From Pseudooceanicola aestuarii (lineage in GTDB: Bacteria > Pseudomonadota > Alphaproteobacteria > Rhodobacterales > Rhodobacteraceae), in NCBI RefSeq assembly GCF_010614805.1, contig NZ_JAAFZC010000001.1:558001-622000 (forward strand): 64,000 nucleotides of DNA, in the 5' to 3' direction. The notes below the pieces were generated by a model. That model saw only the letters and a list, made by a program, of their open reading frames with translations. It searched no databases and was not told the origin of the DNA. This document shows, one piece after another, positions 55,452-64,000 of this stretch. The translations under genes and the position numbers were made by a program. The stretch's first letter is position 1. The number at the start of each line of letters is the position of its first letter.

Positions 55452-57743
55452 ATGAACAAGGCGATCACGGATGGCATCACATTCCTGCCGACCGCATTCG
55501 ATGCGGGGCTGGCGCAATGGTCCAGCGGCGACGGGACGCCGGGATCGGACAGCTACGCCATGGACCCCAACGCCGCCTTTGTGCCGGCGGATCAGGATTT
55601 CGGTGGATGTCTGGAACTTCTGAAATCCCAGACAATTCAGAAATTACGCTACATGGGCCAGACGCCGATCCTGCCGGGCTGCTACCTGCGCATCACCGCC
55701 CGCATCAAGGCGATGAGCGGCACGCTCCCCTCAGTGCGGATTGCGGGCTGGGCGGGAAATGCACAGAACGCGCATGTCGGCGGGCTGACCGAAATCGGCA
55801 CCAGCGTTGCATTGACGGATTACGGTGCCATTGTCGAAGTCTCCGCCATCGTGGGGACCGGCGATCGCACCGGGGTCGATATGGCTTGGGGAATAGAACC
55901 GGTCTACGGCCATTTCGGCCTGGACCTGGCCGGCCCGAATGGCGGAATCCTGCGGATCGACGACCTGGTGATCGAGGACGTGACCGGGGCCTTCCTGCGT
56001 GAGATGCTGAGCTTTGTCGATGTGCGCGATTTCGGAGCGCGCGGCGACGGGGTGACAGACGACCTGCCGGCCTTTGCCGCTGCGGATACCGCCGCTGCCG
56101 GCCGTGTTGTGCGGGTGCCGCCGGGCACCTACTACCTGGGCGACAGCATGACCTTCGACAACCGGGTGGTGTTCGATGGGCAGATCACCATGCCGGTGGA
56201 CAAGATCCTGTCCCTGACCCGCGACTTTCACCTGCCCGCCTATATCGACGCCTTTGGAGACGAAGAACTGGCTTTCAAGAAGGCCTTCCAGTCGCTTCTG
56301 AACAATTCGGATCATGAAAGTCTGGACCTCGGCGGGCGCCGCATCACGGTGACAGAGCCGATCGACATGCAGGCCGCCCTGGCCAACAAGACCAGCTATG
56401 CCACGCGGCGCCACATCCGCAACGGCCAGTTCGACAGCAAAAGCGGCGCGGCCTGGGACAGCCATATCGTGACCTCGCAAGCGACCTACAACCCGTCGAA
56501 TTCCGATACCTTGATCAATGTCGCCAATATCGAGGCGATCGAGGTCGGATCTCTGGTCACTGGCCACGGGGTAGGTCGCGAGGTCTATGTAAAGCAAAAG
56601 AACAACGCGACCGGGAAACTGACGCTATCGCTGCCGCTGCATGATGCCGAGGGCACGCAAACCTACACCTTTACCCGGTTCCGCTACATGCTGGATTTCA
56701 GCGGGTTCGAACATCTGGACAAATTCAGCATGTCAGATATCGAATTCCAATGTGGCGGAGATTGCAGCGCGATCCTTTTGCCGCCCTCGGGCCTGATCTT
56801 TCATCTACGCGATTGCTTCATCACCCGGCCCAAGGATCGCGGCATTACCAGCCACGGCACCGGATGTCAGGGAATGCTGGTGGATCGTTGCCAATTCCTG
56901 TCCGATGAAAGCGGCACGTCCAGCCAGAACCGGGTATCAATCGCATTGAACAGCAATGCCAATGACATCAAGCTGCGCAACAACCGTATCGTGCATATGC
57001 GCCATTTCGCCGTAATCGCCGGATCCGGATCGATCATTACCGGGAACCACTTTTTCCAGGGCGATGATGCGACGAACGGCATTCGAACACCGGGCATCAT
57101 CCTGAGCAGAACCAATTGCCGTGCCACAATTAATGGAAATTACATCGACAATTGCTTTATCGAATGGGGAAACGAGCATGACCACGCCCCGGAATTCAAT
57201 TCGGAATTTTCCTTTAGCGGATTGAGCGTGACCGACAATATCTTCCTGTCCAGCGATGTCGCGCCCTGGTTCACCTTCCTGGTAGTCACGCCGCACGGTC
57301 CCGGCCATTATATCAACGGCATGGCGGTGACGGGAAATATCTTCCGCAATATCCACGGCTCCATCAACCGGGTGGAGAAGGTCGACACCAGCCATTCCGA
57401 CCTGGCCTACGACAAGATCAAGAACGTCACCTTTTCGGACAACATGTTCAACTCGGTGGAAACCTCGGTCTCCAACCCGCTAATGCTGCGGCATGAACAA
57501 AACACCGCCGCTGATGTCTGGACGGTCCCCTGCGCACCGAAGCTGCCGTTTGGTGGTTGGGCGCAAAACGTCGAAGGAATCGTGATGAACGGGAAGATCG
57601 CCACAACCTCGAACGCGGCGCACCATGGCGTCCCCTATGTGAAGGCGAAACAAGGGGCGCAAAACGACCAGATTCTATTGAATTGGGAGAAACCGGTGAC
57701 CGGCGAAGTGACGATCAAGGTTCGGATCGACGAATTCCAGTGA
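55452..57743 (+). CDS. Right-handed beta-helix spike-like protein (GH28/pectate-lyase type)
   Basis: A 763-residue protein without signal peptide. Residues about 1-185 form a beta-sandwich-like N-terminal part beginning MNKAITDGITFLPTAFDAGL. VDVRDFGARGDGVTDDLPAF (about 189-208) is the pectate-lyase/GH28-like signature that opens a parallel beta-helix, with many Asn-ladder turns (LRNNRIVHM, VTGNIFRNI, ITGNHFFQG). The C-terminus is a short beta domain. This layout resembles phage tail spikes and the capsule-binding head spikes of the Rhodobacter gene transfer agent (GhsB). No phage gene is adjacent. From about residue 280 on the DNA is visibly richer in A and T than neighbours, so the spike may be exchanged by recombination. 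Confidence 0.7.
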   Translation: MNKAITDGITFLPTAFDAGLAQWSSGDGTPGSDSYAMDPNAAFVPADQDFGGCLELLKSQTIQKLRYMGQTPILPGCYLRITARIKAMSGTLPSVRIAGWAGNAQNAHVGGLTEIGTSVALTDYGAIVEVSAIVGTGDRTGVDMAWGIEPVYGHFGLDLAGPNGGILRIDDLVIEDVTGAFLREMLSFVDVRDFGARGDGVTDDLPAFAAADTAAAGRVVRVPPGTYYLGDSMTFDNRVVFDGQITMPVDKILSLTRDFHLPAYIDAFGDEELAFKKAFQSLLNNSDHESLDLGGRRITVTEPIDMQAALANKTSYATRRHIRNGQFDSKSGAAWDSHIVTSQATYNPSNSDTLINVANIEAIEVGSLVTGHGVGREVYVKQKNNATGKLTLSLPLHDAEGTQTYTFTRFRYMLDFSGFEHLDKFSMSDIEFQCGGDCSAILLPPSGLIFHLRDCFITRPKDRGITSHGTGCQGMLVDRCQFLSDESGTSSQNRVSIALNSNANDIKLRNNRIVHMRHFAVIAGSGSIITGNHFFQGDDATNGIRTPGIILSRTNCRATINGNYIDNCFIEWGNEHDHAPEFNSEFSFSGLSVTDNIFLSSDVAPWFTFLVVTPHGPGHYINGMAVTGNIFRNIHGSINRVEKVDTSHSDLAYDKIKNVTFSDNMFNSVETSVSNPLMLRHEQNTAADVWTVPCAPKLPFGGWAQNVEGIVMNGKIATTSNAAHHGVPYVKAKQGAQNDQILLNWEKPVTGEVTIKVRIDEFQ

Positions 57744-57794
57744 CCCCCCTGGCCGCCGTGCGACAGACCCGGCGGCCGATCAGCTCTCGGCCGA

Positions 57795-58436
57795 TCAGAA
57801 GGACCGCCATATCCCCAATTTCACCCGTACCGGATCGCTGTTCACCACCCGGCTGGACACGCCCACATCCAGCCAGGTGCGCGGCGCGATCCGGTAGGTG
57901 ACAGAGCCCGCGACCCGCAAGAACGTTGGCTGTGCATGGGGTTGGCCACTTTGGACCTGCACGTAGTATTTCAGCCCCTCGCGCTGCTGAAAGCCGTAGG
58001 TCAGATCCAGCTTCCAGTCCGTTTCCGCGATCCTGGGCGAATACTCGACGGCACCTTCGATGGTCAACCAGCCGGATTTGCGGGCCAGTTTCCGCCCGAA
58101 CGAGAAGCCGGGGCGCACCACTGGCTCCTCCGATATCATGCCGCCCCCCATGTCCAACCCGATGGCCCAGGCGCCAGTTGTCGGCAGGTGCGTCGACAGG
58201 AAGGCTACTGCCTTGTCTAGCCCGGCGATGGATCCGCCGATATCGGCACCAAAGGTCAGCCGCCGGCTGATACCGGTTTCATGGTAATAGGCGATGTTCG
58301 GCTTGTATTCGCCGTCCACGTTCTGTTGCATCCGAACAGAGGCCGCAAAAAACGTCTGCCCCGCGCCCCGAGGCCAGGGGCCCGCCACAGCCTGGCTGGC
58401 AAGCAGCATCGAAATCAGGATCAGTATGAACCGCAT
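57795..58436 (-). CDS. Hypothetical exported beta-rich protein
   Basis: A 213-residue protein. The signal peptide is MRFILILISMLLASQAVAG. The mature part is rich in alternating hydrophobic/polar strands (RLTFGADIGGSI, TWLDVGVSSRVV, RVKLGIWRSF), ending in a C-terminal Phe, which suits an outer-membrane beta-barrel. No family was recognised with certainty, and the conserved look suggests a Rhodobacteraceae envelope protein. It converges with the spike gene 52 bp away. Confidence 0.65.
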   Translation of the reverse strand: MRFILILISMLLASQAVAGPWPRGAGQTFFAASVRMQQNVDGEYKPNIAYYHETGISRRLTFGADIGGSIAGLDKAVAFLSTHLPTTGAWAIGLDMGGGMISEEPVVRPGFSFGRKLARKSGWLTIEGAVEYSPRIAETDWKLDLTYGFQQREGLKYYVQVQSGQPHAQPTFLRVAGSVTYRIAPRTWLDVGVSSRVVNSDPVRVKLGIWRSF

Positions 58437-58568
58437 GGCACCCTCCTTTCGGTTTCCCTCAGGGTGGCGCAGCGAAGTTAAGAAACGGCTAAGGAGAGGT
58501 TAACGCGGCGAACTTGCACGCGATCCCGACCGTCCCCATCTTGGAACAAGGTTAACGGAGGATCAGCG

Positions 58569-58880
58569 ATGCAATGCCCGGTAGACGGCACCGAACTTCT
58601 GATGACGGATCGACAAGGGGTCGAGATCGACTATTGTCCGAAATGTCGAGGCGTCTGGCTGGACCGGGGGGAGCTCGACAAAATCATCGAACGTCAGTTG
58701 AGCGAAACCGCCCACGCCGCCCCGCCGCGCCCGATGCACCAACACGCGGATGCGGCCGCCCAGAGCTACCGCCCCGATCCACGCGGGTATCGTGACGACG
58801 ACCGGCGCAGGCATGACGGCAAATATTATCGCAAGAAAAAGCGCAAAAGTCTGCTGAGCGAGATTTTCGACTTCGATTGA
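58569..58880 (+). CDS. Zinc-ribbon protein (zf-TFIIB type)
   Basis: A 103-residue protein. The N-terminal ribbon is CPVDGTELLMTDRQGVEIDY with CPKC: Cys3, Cys23 and Cys26, and Asp6 instead of the fourth Cys, followed by GVWLDRGELDKII, the zf-TFIIB signature. The tail is basic (YYRKKKRKSLLSEIFDF). Function is unknown. The start GGAGGATCAGCG-ATG has a strong ribosome site. Confidence 0.85.
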   Translation: MQCPVDGTELLMTDRQGVEIDYCPKCRGVWLDRGELDKIIERQLSETAHAAPPRPMHQHADAAAQSYRPDPRGYRDDDRRRHDGKYYRKKKRKSLLSEIFDFD

Positions 58881-58931
58881 GGCGCCGCGGAGGCACGCCA
58901 GCGCCCCGCCTACAGGTTTTCGGAGGCTTTC

Positions 58932-59200
58932 ATGGAAGAGGTCCGGAACGTTGTCGGCGTTGCGATGGGCGCGAGTCTTGCGATGAACGGCCTGCTGGCG
59001 GGCAGCCTTTCCGCACCGCGAAAGGTCGCAACCGAGGGCTGCATGTTCTTCTGGGTATCGCGTGGGCCGTCGCCACGCCCCTGTTGATTGCTACGTTCGG
59101 AATCGGCGCACCGGCTGCGGGGGGAAGCGCGGCCATTCTCGTCGCGGCGCTGGATCGTGCTCTGGCTCTTCTGGTGCTGGGCGGGCGAGCCTGCGATTGA
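58932..59200 (+). pseudogene. Possible frameshifted small membrane protein
   Basis: CGGAGGCTTTC then ATG 58932 is a strong start: MEEVRNVVGVAMGASLAMNG continues in frame to TGA at 59085-59087. From about 59030, another frame reads a hydrophobic HVLLGIAWAVATPLLIATF, then GAPAAGGSAAILVAAL, ending at TGA 59198-59200, 1 bp before uvrB ends. Joining the two frames by one base would give a small membrane protein. A sequencing error is also possible. No family recognised. Confidence 0.35.
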
Positions 59201-59201
59201 G

Positions 59202-61403
59202 TCAACCGCCCCCCCGCTTGCGCCGTTGCACGTTGCCACCGCGCTGCCCCGGTCGCCCAGCGGTAGAACGCCCGCGCCCCTTGACTGCCGCGTTCGAGGC
59301 TTTTTCTACCGCTTGTTGCCGCGCCAGAGGGTCGTCGTGCACGGCCAGATCGACCGCTTCCAGCCGCTTGACCTCATCGCGCAGGCGGGCGGCCTCCTCG
59401 AACTCAAGGTTCTCGGCGGCCTTGCGCATATCTTCCCGCAACCCATCGAGATGGGCCTGCAAATTGGCTCCCGCCATCGGTTTTTCGATCTGTGCGGTCA
59501 CGCGGTTCATGTCGACATCGCCCTGGTAAAGACCCGCCAGAATGTCATCCACGTTCTTCTTGACCGTCGCGGGCGTGATATCGTGCGCCTCGTTATAAGC
59601 GATCTGCTTCTCCCGCCGCCGCTCCGTCTCGGCCAGCGCCCGCTCCATCGAGCCGGTGATACGGTCGGCATACATGATCACCCGGCCATCGACGTTCCGC
59701 GCGGCCCGGCCAATGGTCTGGATCAACGAGGTTTCCGACCTCAGAAACCCCTCCTTGTCGGCGTCCAGAATGGCGACCAAACCGCATTCGGGGATATCCA
59801 ACCCCTCCCGCAGGAGGTTGATGCCGATTAGAACGTCAAAGGCGCCCAAACGCAAATCTCGAAGGATCTCAATACGTTCGATCGTGTCGATATCCGAATG
59901 CATGTAGCGCACGCGGATGCCCTGTTCGTGCATATATTCGGTCAGATCCTCCGCCATCCGCTTGGTCAGGGTGGTGACGAGGGTGCGGTATCCATCGGCG
60001 GCGACGCGCCGAACCTCGTCCAACAGGTCATCAACCTGCATGTCGACCGGCCGGATCTCCACCTGTGGGTCCAGCAGACCGGTGGGACGGATGACCTGTT
60101 CGGTGAAAATGCCGCCCGTCTGCTCCATCTCCCAGGAACCGGGGGTCGCGGAAACGTAGACCGATTGGGGCCGCATGGCGTCCCATTCCTCGAATTTAAG
60201 CGGACGGTTGTCCATGCAGGAAGGCAGCCGGAACCCATGTTCGGCCAGCGTGAACTTGCGCCGGTAGTCGCCCCGGTACATGCCCCCGATCTGGGGCACA
60301 GAAACGTGGGATTCGTCCGCGAAAACAATGGCATCGTCCGGAATGAACTCGAACAGGGTGGGCGGCGGTTCTCCCGGGGCGCGCCCTGTCAGGTAGCGGG
60401 AATAGTTCTCGATCCCGTTGCAGACGCCGGTCGCTTCCAGCATCTCGATATCGAAATTGGTGCGCTGTTCCAGGCGCTGCGCCTCCAGCAGCTTCCCCTC
60501 GCCAACCAATTGGTCCAACCGCTGGCGCAGCTCCTTCTTGATGCCGATAACGGCCTGTTGCATCGTCGGTTTCGGCGTTACGTAATGCGAATTCGCATAG
60601 ACGCGGATCTGGTCGAAACTGTCGGTTCTGGACCCGGTGAGGGGGTCGAATTCCGTGATGCTTTCCAGCTCCTCCCCGAAAAAGGACATGCGCCACGCGC
60701 GATCTTCCAGGTGGGCGGGCCAGATTTCCAGAGAATCGCCGCGCACCCGAAAGGAGCCACGGGCAAAGGCCTGATCATTGCGGCGATATTGCTGCGCCAC
60801 CAGGTCGGCCATCACCTGCCGCTGGTCATATTCGGTGCCGACTTTCAGATCCTGGGTCATGGCGGAATACGTCTCTACCGAGCCGATCCCGTAGATACAG
60901 GAGACCGATGCGACGATGATCACGTCATCGCGTTCCAGCAGCGCCCGCGTGGCGGAGTGGCGCATCCGGTCGATCTGTTCGTTGATCTGGGACTCCTTCT
61001 CGATATAGGTGTCAGAGCGCGCGACATAGGCCTCCGGCTGATAGTAATCGTAGTAGCTTACGAAATACTCAACGGCGTTATCCGGAAAAAACCCTTTGAA
61101 TTCGCCGTACAATTGCGCCGCAAGCGTCTTGTTCGGGGCCAGGATAATGGCGGGGCGCTGCGTTTCCTCAATCACTTTGGCCATGGTAAACGTCTTGCCG
61201 GTCCCGGTCGCGCCCAGCAGCACCTGGTCCCGGTCTCCGTCGTGAAGGCCGCCTGTCAGCTCTTCGATGGCGCGGGGCTGGTCCCCGGCGGGCGAAAATG
61301 TCGTGGCCATCACCAGCTTCTTGCCGCCCTCCAGCTTGGGGCGGGCGGCGATGTCGGGTGCCGGCGTGTGGCGCCCCGGTTCGGTCTTGGTGGAATATGC
61401 CAT
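59202..61403 (-). CDS. uvrB: Excinuclease ABC subunit B
   Basis: A 733-residue nucleotide-excision-repair helicase. GATGTGKT (64-71) is the Walker [12 protein letters not shown] the beta-hairpin region that probes damage, DESHVSVPQ the Walker B, and QTIGRAARN motif VI. The C-terminal UVR domain ([19 protein letters not shown]) contacts UvrC; an Arg/Gly-rich tail follows. ATG 61403 has a GGGAG site; a longer open frame to 61667 is rejected. UvrB normally belongs to the SOS regulon. Confidence 0.97.
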   Translation of the reverse strand: MAYSTKTEPGRHTPAPDIAARPKLEGGKKLVMATTFSPAGDQPRAIEELTGGLHDGDRDQVLLGATGTGKTFTMAKVIEETQRPAIILAPNKTLAAQLYGEFKGFFPDNAVEYFVSYYDYYQPEAYVARSDTYIEKESQINEQIDRMRHSATRALLERDDVIIVASVSCIYGIGSVETYSAMTQDLKVGTEYDQRQVMADLVAQQYRRNDQAFARGSFRVRGDSLEIWPAHLEDRAWRMSFFGEELESITEFDPLTGSRTDSFDQIRVYANSHYVTPKPTMQQAVIGIKKELRQRLDQLVGEGKLLEAQRLEQRTNFDIEMLEATGVCNGIENYSRYLTGRAPGEPPPTLFEFIPDDAIVFADESHVSVPQIGGMYRGDYRRKFTLAEHGFRLPSCMDNRPLKFEEWDAMRPQSVYVSATPGSWEMEQTGGIFTEQVIRPTGLLDPQVEIRPVDMQVDDLLDEVRRVAADGYRTLVTTLTKRMAEDLTEYMHEQGIRVRYMHSDIDTIERIEILRDLRLGAFDVLIGINLLREGLDIPECGLVAILDADKEGFLRSETSLIQTIGRAARNVDGRVIMYADRITGSMERALAETERRREKQIAYNEAHDITPATVKKNVDDILAGLYQGDVDMNRVTAQIEKPMAGANLQAHLDGLREDMRKAAENLEFEEAARLRDEVKRLEAVDLAVHDDPLARQQAVEKASNAAVKGRGRSTAGRPGQRGGNVQRRKRGGG

Positions 61404-61762
61404 GGTGATTCTCCCGGTCGGACAGATTTTGGTCCGTTTTTGTTCCGGTTCAAGGGGAGGCATCGCCACAGGCGTCCCACGGGTCGGATTTTGACCCTGC
61501 CGCAGGGTCTCATTCCGGCGCGCGAGAGGCGGCGGCGACATTTTCAGGCTTGCCGCCTCCGGAAAAGATTGGAAAACTCCGCCCGTGCACGCACCAGCCT
61601 GGCCGTTCTCCGGCGGCTCTCCGCCCCTCGCGCCGGGTTGCGGGACGGCGGTCAGGACTGCGCGCATGCGCGGACCCGCTCGGGACGATTTGCCCCTTGC
61701 CCGGCGGCGCGAAGATTTCTAGACAGACGGGGTGCCACAGACCCGCCCAGCAGGAGATTTCG
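61404..61762. other. Intergenic region between uvrB and the NDUFS4-like gene
   Basis: A 359-bp divergent region. GGTC-N7-GTTC at 61431-61445 is one mismatch from the alphaproteobacterial SOS box (GTTC-N7-GTTC) and lies 28 bp before the uvrB ATG. No gene-length frame with support was found elsewhere in it; several open frames on both strands look like random GC-rich sequence. Promoters for both neighbours should be here, but none is convincing. Confidence 0.5.
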
Positions 61763-62074
61763 ATGCCAGCCCGGATCTACAAACCCGCCAAGACCGCCAC
61801 CCAGTCCGGCACCGCCCGGACCCGGCAATGGGTGCTGGACTTTACCGCCGACGCGGCGCGCGAGGTTGATCCGCTGATGGGCTGGACCTCCTCCGATGAC
61901 ACGCAGGCCCAGGTCCGCCTGCGCTTCGACACCAAGGAAGCGGCGCTGGACTACGCCAAGGAAAAGGGCATCACCGCGACCGTGGTCGAACCCCAGGGCC
62001 GCAAGGTCAATGTCCGCCCCGGCGGCTACGGCGAGAACTTCGCCACCAACCGCCGCACCACCTGGACGCACTAA
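61763..62074 (+). CDS. NADH dehydrogenase accessory subunit, NDUFS4-like (ETC complex I)
   Basis: A 103-residue protein of the ETC_C1_NDUFA4/NDUFS4 family: [52 protein letters not shown], and the C-terminal [16 protein letters not shown]. In alphaproteobacterial and mitochondrial complex I this subunit sits at the matrix arm and aids stability. An AGGAG site precedes the ATG. It lies apart from any nuo cluster in the window. Confidence 0.92.
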   Translation: MPARIYKPAKTATQSGTARTRQWVLDFTADAAREVDPLMGWTSSDDTQAQVRLRFDTKEAALDYAKEKGITATVVEPQGRKVNVRPGGYGENFATNRRTTWTH

Positions 62075-62282
62075 GTCTGTGTAAATCGGGATAAGGTTGT
62101 CGCGGGATCGGGGTGAAGATTCCGCGAAGATGATCTGATGCCTATATGTTGCGGTCCGTCTTGGTTGCGCCGCATGATTTGGGTTGTCTAGGAGGCCCAT
62201 CCATCCCCACGTTCGCATCGACCTGACGGGTGGCCTTATTGGTCGCCCAAATCCATTCAAATCCGGCTGGAGCCTGCATCTG

Positions 62283-62612
62283 ATGACCATCAGCCACCGT
62301 GTCACCCTTTCCGGTGGCTTCCATGCTGATGAGCTTTTCCTCGGTCAACCTGACACGGCTATTCCCAAAGACCGATCTGGGTCGCACGCGGGACAAGGCG
62401 TGGATCGCACCTGATGAAGGGCGGATTATTTGTGACGTCGGCGGCGACTTTGATGCCGCCGCGCAGATTTTCAATCACCACCAACGGCTCAATTCACTGC
62501 GCGAAAATGGCCAGCCCTACTGCTCGTTCGGATTGATCTGGGCGCAATATGGTCGCGATTATTGGCGTGCGGTGGACGTGCCCGAGAAGGATGTCGCGGC
62601 AACCTGCGCCAA
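62283..62612 (+). pseudogene. Broken MYG1-family (DHH-like) protein gene
   Basis: ISHRVTLSGGFHADELFL starts in one frame (ATG 62283) and, after a one-base shift near 62342, the second frame gives TRLFPKTDLGRTRDKAWI, then IICDVGGDFDAAAQIFNHHQ and GQPYCSFGLIWAQYGRDYW. Together these are the first ~110 residues of MYG1/UPF0160 proteins (GGFHADE and FDHHQR-like motifs, DVGG). After about 62612 the similarity stops, so the C-terminal two-thirds is missing. The gene is dead or truncated by recombination; the gap 62075-62282 holds no gene. Confidence 0.65.
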
Positions 62613-62639
62613 ACAGCGTAAACACCAATCCGGTTCCGG

Positions 62640-62750
62640 TCACGGCTGGAGGAAAAACCCAAACCATGCCGCCACCTGACCGATCGCCAGGTAGGGCACG
62701 GCATTACTGGCGATGACCATCACCGCCAGCAATGCCGTGGTCCGCGTCAT
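62640..62750 (-). other. Truncated reading frame of 36 residues
   Basis: On the minus strand, ATG (62748-62750) reads MTRTTALLAVMVIASNAVPY, then LAIGQVAAWFGFFLQP and a stop at 62640. It looks like the start of a membrane protein cut off at the same junction where the MYG1 remnant ends. No ribosome site is clear. Probably not functional. The remaining 62751-62896 stretch shows no gene. Confidence 0.3.
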
Positions 62751-62896
62751 TTCCCGTTATATCCCTGCTGTCTAGGTTGCAGGCAGCCGGTCGGATACGC
62801 GGCTTGTTGCGGCCAAGGGTCCGCCAGGGGCCGCGTCGGCGACCATGTTCACCGTGAGTGCTGTGCTGCTCGGGGTGCCCTCGGCCCCCGTGCGCG

Positions 62897-64000
<1,104 letters not shown>

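Noticed and set aside
59898..61877. A 659-codon plus-strand frame over uvrB and upstream
   Set aside because: Antisense to a certain gene, no domain recognised, composition typical of shadow frames.

Overview
The window reads as a chromosomal segment of a GC-rich alphaproteobacterium, most likely a Rhodobacteraceae (Roseobacter-group) member. Pointers are a class I lysyl-tRNA synthetase, GcrA, an NDUFS4-like complex I accessory protein, a family II Mn-pyrophosphatase, DUF1150/DUF2161/DUF4864 proteins, a CIRCE element before groESL, and several promoters whose -10 box lies close to the ATG. Genes are dense, on both strands, and mostly housekeeping. This placement is inferred from protein families and motifs only; no database was searched.

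Layout. 1-5.7 kb: end of trxB, a tight Hsp20-DUF1150-metallopeptidase operon, DUF465, purEK, and a GNAT-phnM pair. 5.9-8 kb: groES-groEL with a perfect CIRCE and a terminator. 8-18 kb: ppaC, VOC, HAD, MaoC, DUF817, an esterase, lepA and a metallo-beta-lactamase-fold protein. 18-22 kb: malonate catabolism (matA-matB, divergent matR) with a single palindrome over both -10 boxes, then a sirtuin. 22.6-25.2 kb: arginase and ornithine cyclodeaminase with a divergent Lrp. 25-29.7 kb: rpmB, hrpB, meaB. 29.8-33 kb: argD-argF, preceded by a candidate arginine leader peptide, then gcrA. 33-41 kb: AsmA, rimO, a three-gene operon ending in thpR, an SH3 protein and an MscS channel. 41.1-42.2 kb: tRNA-Gln followed by a decayed IS5-type element and an integrase remnant. 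42.3-45.9 kb: MFS transporter, zinc alcohol dehydrogenase and enolase-superfamily enzyme. 46-55 kb: ArsR, cold-shock protein, ettA, AI-2E transporter, nadD, dacB, a TerB-like protein and lysS. 55-59 kb: an orphan beta-helix spike-like protein and small unknowns. 59-64 kb: uvrB, the NDUFS4-like gene, a broken MYG1 gene, and a NicC-like monooxygenase cut by the window edge.

How the genes work together. Nitrogen metabolism recurs. Arginase and ornithine cyclodeaminase take arginine to ornithine and proline, while argD-argF build ornithine and citrulline; the two routes sit about 5 kb apart with what look like separate controls. matA/matB/matR make a malonate-to-acetyl-CoA module without a transporter in view. 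Stress and translation-quality functions (groESL, Hsp20, lepA, ettA, rimO, csp, uvrB) are scattered.

Most interesting observations: (1) a 14-codon leader with five consecutive Arg codons followed by strong hairpins upstream of argD-argF, a possible arginine attenuator; (2) an orphan capsule-binding-spike-like beta-helix protein that could be a gene transfer agent head spike; (3) the tRNA-Gln integration scar next to a sugar-acid-type cassette; (4) the mat operator overlapping two divergent -10 boxes. No CRISPR array, rRNA operon or intact mobile element was seen.
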